A program made the translations under genes and the position numbers. Shown here piece by piece: positions 30,886-39,136 of a DNA stretch of 64,000 nt. Source of the stretch: Desulfovirgula thermocuniculi DSM 16036 (GTDB taxonomy: Bacteria > Bacillota > Desulfotomaculia > Desulfotomaculales > Desulfovirgulaceae); contig NZ_AUBR01000006.1 of the NCBI RefSeq assembly GCF_000429345.1, forward strand, positions 1-64,000, written 5' to 3'. The notes below the pieces were generated by a model. It was not told the origin of the DNA. It worked only from the letters and a program-made list of their open reading frames with translations, and did no database searches. Each line of letters starts with the position of its first letter. Position 1 is the stretch's first letter.

Positions 30886-32409
30886 TCACATGCCCAGCCC
30901 TTCTTTCAGGCCCTGCCGGAGCAGCTTTCCGGAGGTGGTCTTGGGGAGATCGCTGACGAGCTGTATTTTGCCGGGAACCTTGTAAGGGGCCAGCCTCTGG
31001 GCGCAGAAAGCCTGCAGCTCTCCGGGTTCGGCCTGCTGGTTTTCCCTGAGCATGACCAGGGCCATCACTTCTTCGCCCATGACGGGGTCCGGGACCCCCA
31101 CCACCACGGTATCCAGGACCTGGGGGTGCTGGTAGAGGACGTCTTCTACCTCCCGCGGGTCAATGCTGTGGCCGCCCTTGATGATGATGTTTTTCTTGCG
31201 GTCGAGGATGTAGACGTACCCTTCTCTGTCCATGTAGCCCAGGTCTTCCGTGTGCAGCCAGCCGTTTCTCAGCACCCAGCGGGTCTGCTCCGGTTGGCCG
31301 AGATACCCCTTCATGACCCCGGGACCGCGCACCACAATCTCGCCCACCTGGCCGGGGGGCAGAGGACGCCCCTCGTAGTCGACGATCCTTACCTCCGTGC
31401 CGGGCAGGGGGAGGCCTACGGAGCCGGGTTTCTTGGCGCCCCGCCAGGGATTGCTGCACACTACGGAGGTGGCCTCGGTGAGGCAGTACCCTTCGGTGAT
31501 CTCCAGCCCGAACCGCTGCGCAAAGGACTGGGCCAGGGAAGGGGAGAGCTGCCCGCCGGTACAGTAGGCCACCCGCAGAGAGCTGGGGCGGGCCTGCCCG
31601 CCTGCCTGCTCCTTCAGAAGGAGGGCGTAGTAGGTGGGCGGGCCGAAGAAGAAGGTTATTTTTTCTTCTTCCAGGAGCCTTAACAGCTGTCCGGAACCGG
31701 GCCACCTGTCCTGGATGACCACCGCGGCGCCGCTAAACATGGGGGCCAGGAGGACGCAACACTGCACCGAAGAGCGGTGGGCGGGCGCCAGCAGGAGGAC
31801 GCGGTCCTGCGGGGTGAGCTGGCAGAAGGCGGCAAAGGCTACCGCGCAGCTGTACAGGTTCTGTGATGTGAGCATGACACCCTTGGGTATACCCGTGTTG
31901 CCCGGCGTATAAATTATTTCCGCGACCCCCTCCCTCTGCCGGGAGGCTTCCCGGGAGCCGGCGGGAGGGCCCTTGAGCAGGTCTCCGAAGAGGTGGACTC
32001 CCGCCGGGGTTGCGCCGCTCTTGCCCGTGACCACAATGCCCCCGGCAAAGGGCCACTTCCCGGCCACCTCCAGGTAAGCGGCCATGTTGGCGGCGCTGCA
32101 GATGGCCAGAGCAGGGGAAGTTTCCCTCACCAGGGGGCCGATCTCGTAAACCGTGTAGAGGGGATCGACGGGCACGAGGACGGCTCCCACCTGCAGGAGG
32201 GCGTAAAAGGCCACGATGAACTCTGGGCTGTTTTCCAGGGCCACGATTACCCGGTCGCCCGGCTTGACGCCCAGCTTTAAAATGCCGGCGGCAAAGCGGT
32301 TAATTAGATCCTGCAGGTCCCCGTAGGTTATTTCCCCGCTGTTGCTGACAACCGCAGGCTTCTGGGCGTAAAGGCGGCATGTTTCGGCGAGCCTGGATAT
32401 AATCGGCAT
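30886..32409 (-). CDS. AMP-forming acyl-CoA synthetase / ligase
   Basis: 507 residues of the ANL superfamily, activating a carboxylate with ATP and coupling it to CoA. Seen: the P-loop motif AEIIYTPGNTGIPKGVMLTS, the GYCLTEATSVVC core, YMDREGYVYILDRKKNIIIK with GGHSIDPREVEDVLYQHP, and the catalytic Lys in LPKTTSGKLLRQ. The P-loop differs from the usual YTSGTTGxPKG (Ser to Pro and Thr to Asn). The substrate cannot be told from sequence; a medium- or long-chain fatty acid or aromatic acid is likely. ATG at the right end follows a GGAGG-type site. Confidence 0.88.
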   Translation of the reverse strand: MPIISRLAETCRLYAQKPAVVSNSGEITYGDLQDLINRFAAGILKLGVKPGDRVIVALENSPEFIVAFYALLQVGAVLVPVDPLYTVYEIGPLVRETSPALAICSAANMAAYLEVAGKWPFAGGIVVTGKSGATPAGVHLFGDLLKGPPAGSREASRQREGVAEIIYTPGNTGIPKGVMLTSQNLYSCAVAFAAFCQLTPQDRVLLLAPAHRSSVQCCVLLAPMFSGAAVVIQDRWPGSGQLLRLLEEEKITFFFGPPTYYALLLKEQAGGQARPSSLRVAYCTGGQLSPSLAQSFAQRFGLEITEGYCLTEATSVVCSNPWRGAKKPGSVGLPLPGTEVRIVDYEGRPLPPGQVGEIVVRGPGVMKGYLGQPEQTRWVLRNGWLHTEDLGYMDREGYVYILDRKKNIIIKGGHSIDPREVEDVLYQHPQVLDTVVVGVPDPVMGEEVMALVMLRENQQAEPGELQAFCAQRLAPYKVPGKIQLVSDLPKTTSGKLLRQGLKEGLGM

Positions 32410-32448
32410 GTATTGATAATACCTCCTTGGCGGATTAACCGGTTGACG

Positions 32449-33765
32449 CTAGCCCTCTTTAATTTTCTCCTTCAGGCCGTTAACTCCTTCCGAGGTTAAG
32501 TAGCGTCGAATTAATTCCCGGGTGCCCATGGCCACCATCCTGGGGACGATCTTACGGTGGTGCAGGCGCACGCGCGGCAGGCCCTGGGGGTGGTAGGCGG
32601 CCAGCAACCACCCCTGGTACAGGCGTGCGGGGATTTTGAGCCAGGAGGGCAGCTCGCAGAGGGTAAAGCCCAGCCTCTCCGCCCCGCGGTGCAGCACGGT
32701 TATCCCCATTACCGCCTTCACGCCCTCCTGGTGGGTGGCTGCCCAACGGGCCAGCTCGCCCAGGGAGCGCTTGAGTTCCTTGAGCACCCTCAAGGCGGCA
32801 AAGCCTGCCTGGGCGGGGCCGTCCCGTGCAGCCACCAGCTCCTTTAAGACGCCGTTGTGGAAGTGGATTTCTCCGATGGCGTCCCCGGGCCGGATGCAGG
32901 TGCCGTCGTTTAGCATCAGGGCCCTGCCGCGGTAGCGGCGCAGCCTGACGCTCAGCAGGGTGGGGTGGCCGTCACGGTAGTGCAGGTGCTGGAACTTCAA
33001 GAGGCGGGTGATGAGGTGATCCAGCCTTTGCCCCAGCCGCTGCCACCAGCTTTCCCGGGGCGGGTTGAGTTCGGCCAGCGTGGTCACCTTAAAGCCCCTC
33101 TTCTCCAGCTCGCTAAGGATGACGGGCAGCGCGCGGAGCATTTTGGCCGATGCGCCCCGCGCCGCTCCCGGCGTATCGTCGCTGTCGTGAAAGACCAGTA
33201 TAGAGCCGTCGTGCACTCGGGAGAGGACCTTGCGGGCAATGGATTCCGGGGTACAGCGGCGGGACCAGTCCCAGCTTAAAAAGGACCAGAGGACTACCTG
33301 CTGCCCGAAGAGAAGGCTGTGCAGGAGCGAGAACAGGTTGAAGAGGCCCCAGGGCGGCCGGTAAAGGCGCGGGGGGCTGCCGGTTATCTCTTCGATGACC
33401 CTGCTGGCCTCCCTTACTTCCCTGATGATGCCCCGGGGGCCCAGAAGCCACGGTATGTGGTGGCGGAAGCCGTGGCTGGCCACTTCATGCCCTTCCCTTT
33501 TCATCCTCAGTACCAGCTCGGGGTAAGCGCGGGCTTTTTCCCCCAGTACGAAGAAGCACGCCCGCACATTGTGCTGCTTTAAAATGTCCAGGACCACGGG
33601 GGTATAGCGCGGGTCGGGGCCGTCGTCGAAGGTAATGGCCACCCTTCCCCCTGCCCGCGTGCCCCTCCAGATTACTCCCAGGTGGCAGAACCTGGCGAGG
33701 GCGGTGGGCAAGAGGGCGTATAAGCCGATGGAGTAGGTGAGCCCTTTAAGGACCTTCTCCCACAT
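32449..33765 (-). CDS. polysaccharide deacetylase (NodB domain) fused to a YkoP-like domain
   Basis: 438 residues. An N-terminal hydrophobic segment, then a NodB domain (~40-250): AITFDDGPDPRYTP with Asp47-Asp48, EVASHGFRHHIPWL with the zinc His pair, RLYRPPWGLFN, WSFLSWDWSR and ILVFHDSDDTPGA. Residues ~265-438 (HLHYRDGHPTLLSVRLRRYR, then DGTCIRPGDAIGEIHFHNG) resemble YkoP, in other Firmicutes a separate neighbour. It likely deacetylates a wall or spore polysaccharide. Overlaps the MFS gene by 20 bases. Confidence 0.85.
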   Translation of the reverse strand: MWEKVLKGLTYSIGLYALLPTALARFCHLGVIWRGTRAGGRVAITFDDGPDPRYTPVVLDILKQHNVRACFFVLGEKARAYPELVLRMKREGHEVASHGFRHHIPWLLGPRGIIREVREASRVIEEITGSPPRLYRPPWGLFNLFSLLHSLLFGQQVVLWSFLSWDWSRRCTPESIARKVLSRVHDGSILVFHDSDDTPGAARGASAKMLRALPVILSELEKRGFKVTTLAELNPPRESWWQRLGQRLDHLITRLLKFQHLHYRDGHPTLLSVRLRRYRGRALMLNDGTCIRPGDAIGEIHFHNGVLKELVAARDGPAQAGFAALRVLKELKRSLGELARWAATHQEGVKAVMGITVLHRGAERLGFTLCELPSWLKIPARLYQGWLLAAYHPQGLPRVRLHHRKIVPRMVAMGTRELIRRYLTSEGVNGLKEKIKEG

Positions 33766-34969
33766 ATTTACCCTCCCGGTTACCTGTGCTGGTGAGGAGC
33801 TTTTCCAGCGGGTAAAAAAGATAAAAAAGGGCTATGGGCAGGAGGATAAGGGCGGTGACGGTAAAAGGGGCAGCCAGGCCGGCCTGGCGGGCAATAAAGC
33901 TGCCCGTTGCCGGGCCCAGAGCCGCCCCCAGGCCCTCTATGGTGGTAAAGACGCTCCACCCCGTGGCCTGATACCGGGGCGGGATCACCCTGGCCAGGAG
34001 GGTGTTCCAGGCAGGGAGGATAACCCCGTACGCCGTCCCGAGGAAAACAGCGGTCATAAAGGCGCCGGCAGGACCGCGCACGACCGTGAGGGCGGCAAGG
34101 CACAGGGCGCCCATGGCGAACCCGGCGCCCAGGAATTGCCTGAGCCTTGCCTCCCAGCGTCCGATTAAAAAGCCGGCGGGCAAAAAGCAGGTTATTGCCG
34201 TGCACCCCCCGGCCAAAAGAAATATGCCGTACTGGCCTGGGCTCAACCCCAGCCTGGCCTGGGCAAAGAGCGGCAGCACGGGAACCAGGAGGCCGGCGCA
34301 GAAAGTCTGCAGGAACATGCTGGGAACCAGGATGTACCGCGCCGCCCGGTTGGAGAGGATCTGCACCAGGGGCTCGGTAAAATATTCCTTCCTGCCCGTC
34401 TCCTTTCCCCCGGCCCTTACCCCGATGAAGGGTGAGAGGGCAAGGGCGGCGGCCCACAGGAAGATGAGCAGGGAAAAGGTAAGATCAACTCCTTTGGGTA
34501 AAATGAAATTTACCCCCACCAGGCCTGCCCCGGCGCCGCCCAGCCAGGCCGCGAAAACCAGTCCCACGCGGTGGACCCTGCCGGGCATGTCCACAGGGGC
34601 TACCTCGCTCATGGCCGCCGGCCAGACGGGGGAGAACCCGAGCCCCAGTACGGCGGAAGCGGCAACCAGCACACCCGGATGCGGCCAGAGCCTCATCGTG
34701 CACAGGGAGAGAAAGCTTACCCCCAGGCCCCCCAGGAGGACCGGCTTTCCCAGGCGGTCAAAGTGCCACCCGGCAAGAACCTTGAAGGCCGTTTCGGTGA
34801 GGTAATGGGCGGAGACGGCCAGGCCGGCGGCGGTGACGGGAAGCCCGAGGTGTTTTACGGTATATACGGGCAAGAACGAGAGAAAGAAGGCCCCTCTCAC
34901 CAGCTCGGTGCAGAAGAGAACGGAAAGCGTGTACCACTCTTGCCGCGACAGGTTGGCGAAGGGGACCAA
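33746..34969 (-). CDS. MFS transporter
   Basis: 407 residues with about 12 hydrophobic segments. MFS signs include the loop 2-3 motif in GWHFDRLGKPVLLGGLG (G-x-x-x-D-R-x-G-K), and LIGRWEARLRQFLGAGFAMG between helices 8 and 9. TTG at 34969 is used because AGGAGG stands ~9 bases upstream. Coupled to the downstream deacetylase by a 20-base overlap, so export of a lipid- or sugar-linked compound is plausible, but the substrate cannot be read from the sequence. Confidence 0.82.
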   Translation of the reverse strand: MVPFANLSRQEWYTLSVLFCTELVRGAFFLSFLPVYTVKHLGLPVTAAGLAVSAHYLTETAFKVLAGWHFDRLGKPVLLGGLGVSFLSLCTMRLWPHPGVLVAASAVLGLGFSPVWPAAMSEVAPVDMPGRVHRVGLVFAAWLGGAGAGLVGVNFILPKGVDLTFSLLIFLWAAALALSPFIGVRAGGKETGRKEYFTEPLVQILSNRAARYILVPSMFLQTFCAGLLVPVLPLFAQARLGLSPGQYGIFLLAGGCTAITCFLPAGFLIGRWEARLRQFLGAGFAMGALCLAALTVVRGPAGAFMTAVFLGTAYGVILPAWNTLLARVIPPRYQATGWSVFTTIEGLGAALGPATGSFIARQAGLAAPFTVTALILLPIALFYLFYPLEKLLTSTGNREGKYVGEGP

Positions 34970-35051
34970 AAAGGATTTCCTCCTAAAAAGCGCATTTTTC
35001 CTCTAAATTATATCGCAGCGGCGGTGCGGCGGGGAAGGGGAACGCGGGGTT

Positions 35052-35096
35052 TAAGGGCAAGAGCGGGCGGGAAAACCCCGCCCGCTCTTGCCCTTA
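35052..35096 (-). terminator. 20-bp perfect hairpin terminator
   Basis: Perfect 20-bp stem (35052-35071 with 35077-35096), loop of five bases. It overlaps the stop codon of the small minus-strand gene and lies between that gene and the MFS start; CAATTTT on its right side also fits termination from the left. Confidence 0.7.
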
Positions 35097-35228
35097 CAAT
35101 TTTCTGATTACGGCCAGCAAATAGATTTCCTGGCCCTGGCGTCCTTCGTTAAGCTTCTTTTCCGCTTCCTGGAGCTGGCTTAGCTGCGGTGCCGTCAGCC
35201 GGGCAAGTTCGATTTCTTTAAGCTCCAC
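35094..35228 (-). CDS. 44-residue small protein
   Basis: A minus-strand gene from GTG (35226-35228) to TAA (35094-35096), behind AAGGGAAG. The peptide is helical and charged: ELKEIELARLTAPQLSQLQE, then AEKKLNEGRQGQEIYLLAVI and a basic end RKL. The pattern LTxxQLxxLxxAEKxLN recurs as a small protein in this group of Firmicutes as far as I can recall, but it has no known function. Its position in an otherwise gene-free 360-base gap, ending in a strong terminator, supports it. Confidence 0.65.
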   Translation of the reverse strand: MELKEIELARLTAPQLSQLQEAEKKLNEGRQGQEIYLLAVIRKL

Positions 35229-35283
35229 CTTCCCTTACTCCCCCTAGCGATTAGTTTTCTACTATTTTGTGTCATCTTTCTCG

Positions 35284-35313
35284 TTGTATACGGAGCCGGG
35301 GTTAATTTATAAT
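35284..35313 (+). promoter_or_regulatory. sigma-A-type promoter of the DacF-like gene
   Basis: TTGTAT (35284-35289), 18-base spacer, TATAAT (35308-35313); start codon 17 bases after the -10 box. Confidence 0.65.
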
Positions 35314-35329
35314 AGTGCTGTGATGCGGC

Positions 35330-36577
35330 ATGTCCAACCGGGAAAAGATAATCCTGTGCGCGTTCTTTTTCTCTCTTTTTTTATTTTTGTCTTGCGGCGT
35401 CGCCCTTGCCGGGGAGGTTAAGGAGCCGGAAGCGGGGGCAAAGGCAGCCGTCCTCATGGATGCCGGTAACGGGCAGCTCCTCTACCAGAAGAACGCCCAC
35501 GCTCCCCTCTATCCGGCCAGCACCACCAAGATCCTTACCGCCGTTCTGGCCATTGAGTCCTGCCGGCTGGATGAGGTGGTTACCGTTCCCCGGGAAGCAG
35601 TGGGGGTGGAGGGCACGGCCATAGGCCTGCAGGAAGGCGAAAGGCTGACCCTGGAGGATCTCCTCTACGCCCTCTTGCTCTCTTCGGCCAACGATGCCGC
35701 CGTGGCCATAGCCCACCACGTGGCGGGGTCCACGGAGGCCTTTGCCCGCCTCATGAACGAAAAGGCGCGGCAAATTGGGGCTGCGGAGAGCCACTTCACC
35801 AACCCGCACGGCCTGCCCGACCCTGCCCACTACGTTTCGGCCTACGATATGGCCGTCATTGCCCGCTACGCCATGCAGAACTCCGTCTTCCGGAAGATCG
35901 TTAGCACGCAGGTCAAGCAAATCAGCAGGCCGCTGGCCGACAGGTCAAAGGGACCACCTCAGGAGCACCTTTGGAATCACAACCGCCTGCTTACCCTTTA
36001 CGACGGGTGCATCGGGGTTAAGACGGGCTACACCACACAGGCGGGCCAGTGCCTGGTCGGTGCGGCCCGGCGGGGGGACAGGGAACTGCTCGTCGTGCTC
36101 CTCGGAAGCCAGGGGTGGGACCCCCTTTACCGTGACGCCAGGAAGCTTTTCGATTACGGGTTTGCCTCGTACAGGCCGGTATGGCTGGTGGCCAAGGGCG
36201 AAAAAGTTTCCGCCATCGAGTTGCCCCGCGGCGACCGCCCCCTGGAGGCCGTGGCCGCCGGCGGGCTCTACTTGAACTTCGGCACGGGGCAGGACCCCGC
36301 GGTGGTAAAGGAAGTGCAATACCTGAAAGGCCTGAGGGTCCCGGTAAAGGAAGGGCAGAAGGTGGGCGAAGTGGTTTTTAAAGACGCCGCCGGCCAAGAA
36401 CTGGGGAGGGTGGACCTGGTGGCCGGCAACGGCGTGGAGTCCAGGTTCAGGTACCGGCCCTTACCCCTGCTGGCCGGGGCGCTTCTGGCCGTAGCCTGTT
36501 TCTGGCGGCTGAGAAGGGCGGCCTCCTACCGGCGCAGGCGCTACGCGCGTGCGCGCGGCCTGCGGCACCTGCGGTAG
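35330..36577 (+). CDS. dacF: D-alanyl-D-alanine carboxypeptidase, DacF/PBP5 family
   Basis: 415 residues. Signal peptide (IILCAFFFSLFLFLSCGVALA), then an S11 peptidase domain with Ser64-x-x-Lys67 (YPASTTKILT), the SxN motif in LLLSSANDAAVA and KTG in GVKTGYTTQAGQ. A PBP5-type C-terminal beta domain (~275-375) and a final hydrophobic anchor (LLAGALLAVACFW) with basic end keep it at the outer membrane face. It trims the fifth D-Ala from peptidoglycan stem peptides. Own promoter upstream. Confidence 0.92.
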   Translation: MSNREKIILCAFFFSLFLFLSCGVALAGEVKEPEAGAKAAVLMDAGNGQLLYQKNAHAPLYPASTTKILTAVLAIESCRLDEVVTVPREAVGVEGTAIGLQEGERLTLEDLLYALLLSSANDAAVAIAHHVAGSTEAFARLMNEKARQIGAAESHFTNPHGLPDPAHYVSAYDMAVIARYAMQNSVFRKIVSTQVKQISRPLADRSKGPPQEHLWNHNRLLTLYDGCIGVKTGYTTQAGQCLVGAARRGDRELLVVLLGSQGWDPLYRDARKLFDYGFASYRPVWLVAKGEKVSAIELPRGDRPLEAVAAGGLYLNFGTGQDPAVVKEVQYLKGLRVPVKEGQKVGEVVFKDAAGQELGRVDLVAGNGVESRFRYRPLPLLAGALLAVACFWRLRRAASYRRRRYARARGLRHLR

Positions 36578-36583
36578 GCTTCC

Positions 36584-36612
36584 TTGACTTTTGCATCAGC
36601 GTTCACTATACT
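36584..36612 (+). promoter_or_regulatory. sigma-A-type promoter of the Fur-family gene
   Basis: TTGACT (36584-36589), exactly 17 bases, TATACT (36607-36612). It is one of the best sigma-A matches in the window. It begins seven bases after the dacF stop and shows that the TTG there is not the Fur start. Confidence 0.85.
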
Positions 36613-36646
36613 AACTCCAAGGGCAGAGCAAGCCGGGGTGGGCCTG

Positions 36647-37123
36647 ATGCGGGAGATAATTAACCAGGTGGAGGAAAAACTCCGCGCCGGGGACTCCAAA
36701 CTAACGCCGCGTCGCGAGCACATTTTGAGGGTGCTGCTGGAAAATAAGGACAAGCACCTGAGTGCGGAGGAAATATACCACCTGGTCAAGCAGAGGGCTC
36801 CCGATGTGGGGCTGGCCACCGTTTACCGCACGCTGGAGCTTTTCTGTGATTTTGATATCATTCACAGCATTGATTTCGGCGACGGTCGCAAGCGCTACGA
36901 ATTTGGCGGCGCGCAGGAAAAAGGGCACCACCACCATCACCTCATCTGTACCCGCTGCGGTAAAATCACCGAGGTCAACGAGGACCTCCTGGAGGAGCTG
37001 GAGCTGCGCGTCACCAAACTTTACGACTTTACCATTGTCGACCACGAGCTGAAATTCTTCGGGTACTGCCGCGACTGCACCGCCAAGATGAAAGGAGAAG
37101 AAGGCGGCCTGGCAGTGCCGTGA
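36647..37123 (+). CDS. Fur-family metal-dependent transcriptional regulator
   Basis: 158 residues. Winged helix with LTPRREHILRVLLENKDKHL and GLATVYRTLELFCDFDIIHS (recognition helix), then a His-rich metal site GHHHHHLICTRCGKITEV and two CxxC pairs (CTRC, CRDC) for structural zinc. The sequence does not settle between Fur, Zur and PerR; a PerR-type Asp is not obvious. ATG 36647 fits the promoter upstream; GTG 36638 is an alternative. A strong terminator follows. Confidence 0.88.
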   Translation: MREIINQVEEKLRAGDSKLTPRREHILRVLLENKDKHLSAEEIYHLVKQRAPDVGLATVYRTLELFCDFDIIHSIDFGDGRKRYEFGGAQEKGHHHHHLICTRCGKITEVNEDLLEELELRVTKLYDFTIVDHELKFFGYCRDCTAKMKGEEGGLAVP

Positions 37124-37138
37124 ACAGCTTACAGGGAA

Positions 37139-37178
37139 AAAGCGGGCCGCGGGAGCAAACACTCCCGCGGCCCGCTTT
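37139..37178 (+). terminator. terminator of the Fur-family gene
   Basis: A perfect 17-bp stem AAAGCGGGCCGCGGGAG and its complement, loop CAAACA, with a short T-rich tail (CTTTCTTTCC). Confidence 0.88.
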
Positions 37179-37186
37179 CTTTCCGG

Positions 37187-37245
37187 GGGACGGGCTGCCC
37201 GGCGGGCGGGGCTCGGGTTTACTTTACAGCCGGGCAGCCCGTCCC
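37187..37245. repeat. 17-bp inverted repeat in the convergent gap
   Basis: Arms 37187-37203 and 37229-37245 are perfect complements with a 25-base loop. It lies between the Fur terminator and the end of the minus-strand gene; no T-run follows on either strand. May serve as the minus-strand gene's 3' structure. Confidence 0.6.
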
Positions 37246-37282
37246 TGCCCGCATCCCGGGTTAGCCTTCAAGCGGGTAGCCG

Positions 37283-37900
37283 CTAGTTGTTGCCGCGCCA
37301 CCCCTTGTGCGGCCCCATGTTCTGCATGTTCTGCATTTTCTCGATAAGCTGGTCGGCCTTTTCCTGCGAGATCTTGCCTTCCTTTACCGCCTGCTGGATG
37401 GCCTGGATCTTAGCTTCAAGGAGCTTCTGGCGCAGCTGTTCCATGGTCAGGCCCTTTTCCTGGGCAAGGTCGGAGATCTTCTTCCCCTGTTGCAGCTGGG
37501 CCTTGAGTTCGTCGGTGCTCATGCCCAGCGCCTGGGCCAGCACGTCCAGGTTTTTGCCCGCAAAGCCTTTCTTGAATCCGGGTTCACGGTCGGGCCTGGG
37601 GCCGTGGGACGGGCCCAGGGGGAAGAGCTGGCCGTTTTCAATCCTCTGCTTGATTTTCTCCGCCTGCTCGGAAGTCAGCCTGCCCTGTTGCACGGCTTCG
37701 TCCACCATTTGCAGTTCGGTCTGCTTGAGGGCTTCCTGGAGCTTGCCCTGGTCCACGCCCAGGTTGGCCGCCAGCTTTTCCAGGAACGCCTGGAAGAACC
37801 ACCCTTTAGCCGGTGCGCTGTCCTGGGCCAGGGCTACGCCTGCAAAGAGCGCGGCTGCAAGGACAAGGGATACCGCGGCTACGATTATTTTCTTTGGCAT
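37283..37900 (-). CDS. exported helical protein with DUF2680-like repeats
   Basis: 205 residues. A signal peptide (MPKKIIVAAVSLVLAAALFA, cut after VALA) and then helical, Gln/Glu/Lys-rich repeats: NLGVDQGKLQEALKQTELQM, VDEAVQQGRLTSEQAEKIKQ and, in the C-terminal part, IQQAVKEGKISQEKADQLIE. The module x-GKLTxEQADxIxx resembles DUF2680 domains, found in exported proteins of Clostridia with unknown role. The ATG complementary to 37898-37900 follows GGAGGGGG. The longer frame upstream lacks protein character. Confidence 0.75.
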   Translation of the reverse strand: MPKKIIVAAVSLVLAAALFAGVALAQDSAPAKGWFFQAFLEKLAANLGVDQGKLQEALKQTELQMVDEAVQQGRLTSEQAEKIKQRIENGQLFPLGPSHGPRPDREPGFKKGFAGKNLDVLAQALGMSTDELKAQLQQGKKISDLAQEKGLTMEQLRQKLLEAKIQAIQQAVKEGKISQEKADQLIEKMQNMQNMGPHKGWRGNN

Positions 37901-38166
37901 TGAACCCCCTCCTTGGTCGCTTTTTAAAAAATCCTGCGCGTTGTGCCTGCCTGCAAGTCGGCCCGGCACACCCCCTTTCCGGCTGTGAGGTGACTGGACG
38001 CGGTTGCCCGCCCAGCTCAAATTTTACATGCCCTTTGTTACAGGTATGCGGGAAATTTGTTAAGAAATTGTTGCAACCGCGGTGGCGCGGGGACTTTCAC
38101 CGCCTGGAAACGATGCGAGTAATATGGTGCTTGACGGCATATATCGAGGCGGGAGGTAGCTTTCCG

Positions 38167-39063
38167 ATGAAAAAGAAGCTCGGCCTGGCTTTAGGCGGGG
38201 GGTTCTGGCGGGGCATAGCCCACATCGGGGTTCTAAAGGCTTTCGAGGAGGCGGGGATCGTGCCCGACCTGGTGGCCGGCACAAGCGCAGGGAGCATTGT
38301 GGCCGCCCTGTACTGCAGCGGATGGAGGCCTGAAGAGCTGGAGGAGCTTGCCTTAAACCTCCAGCCGCGCGACCTTTACGACTCCGTTCCCATGGTCCTC
38401 AACCTGTCCCTCATGGCCATAAAGGTGGTCGTTGACGCGCTGCACCTGCCTTTCCCCCTTCCGGCGCCCCTGGGGCTTATGTCCGGCTACAAGCTGGAGA
38501 GGTGGGTAGAGAGCCACCTGGAGGAAAAAACCTTCCTGGAGCTAAAGAAAATGCTGGCCATCACCGCCGTGGATATATGCACCGGCCACCGCATAGTTTT
38601 TGTGGGGGAAGGGATTTGTCCCGCGGGCCGGGCGGAGGACGTTTTCTTCCTCTGCGGCGTGCCGGTGGCCGAGGCCGTGCGGGCCAGCTGCTCCGTGCCC
38701 GGCCTCTTTGAGCCCAAGAGGATTGGCGGGCGCCTGCTGGTGGACGGCGGGCTGCGGGAGAACGTGCCGGTAGAGGTGCTGCGCCTGCTGGGTGCGGAGG
38801 TGGTGGTAGGGGTAGATGTGGGGGACGAGGGCAGGCACTACCGCCCGGTGGAAAACATCGTGCAGCTTCTTTCCCAGTCCCTGGATATTATCGGCGAGGA
38901 GGTAACCCGCCACAAGCTGGAACGGTACGCCGACGTGGTCATCCGCCCCTTCCTGGCCGGAGTCGGGGCATGGGATTTCGCACGCCGGGCCCACTGCATA
39001 GCCCGGGGGGAAGAGGCGGCCCGCCAGGCCGTGCCCGCGCTGCAAAAGTTGTTGGGCGGGTAG
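38167..39063 (+). CDS. patatin-like phospholipase (RssA/NTE family)
   Basis: 298 residues. Oxyanion loop LALGGGFWRGIAHIGVL, nucleophile Ser40 in VAGTSAGSIVAAL, and the catalytic-dyad Asp in RLLVDGGLRENVPVE. The substrate is probably a membrane phospholipid or lysophospholipid. GGGAGGTAG before ATG 38167 fixes the start; the open frame upstream is not coding. In the ~265 bases between it and the divergent exported protein I see no convincing promoter; A+T-rich stretches at 38050-38075 may hold one. Confidence 0.88.
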   Translation: MKKKLGLALGGGFWRGIAHIGVLKAFEEAGIVPDLVAGTSAGSIVAALYCSGWRPEELEELALNLQPRDLYDSVPMVLNLSLMAIKVVVDALHLPFPLPAPLGLMSGYKLERWVESHLEEKTFLELKKMLAITAVDICTGHRIVFVGEGICPAGRAEDVFFLCGVPVAEAVRASCSVPGLFEPKRIGGRLLVDGGLRENVPVEVLRLLGAEVVVGVDVGDEGRHYRPVENIVQLLSQSLDIIGEEVTRHKLERYADVVIRPFLAGVGAWDFARRAHCIARGEEAARQAVPALQKLLGG

Positions 39064-39086
39064 GGTGCAAAAGGCGCGGGTTTTTC

Positions 39087-39095
39087 TGGTATAAT
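39087..39095 (+). promoter_or_regulatory. extended -10 promoter of the MetE-like gene
   Basis: TGG-TATAAT, an extended -10 element (TGnTATAAT), 41 bases before ATG 39137; no clear -35 box, as expected for this class. Confidence 0.65.
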
Positions 39096-39136
39096 GGTGC
39101 TTAATTTAAGCCTGCGTTACAGGAGGGGTAAAAATT

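Noticed and set aside
30820-31683. 287-codon plus-strand frame opposite the acyl-CoA ligase
   Set aside because: It overlaps the shared terminator and is antisense to a clear minus-strand gene.
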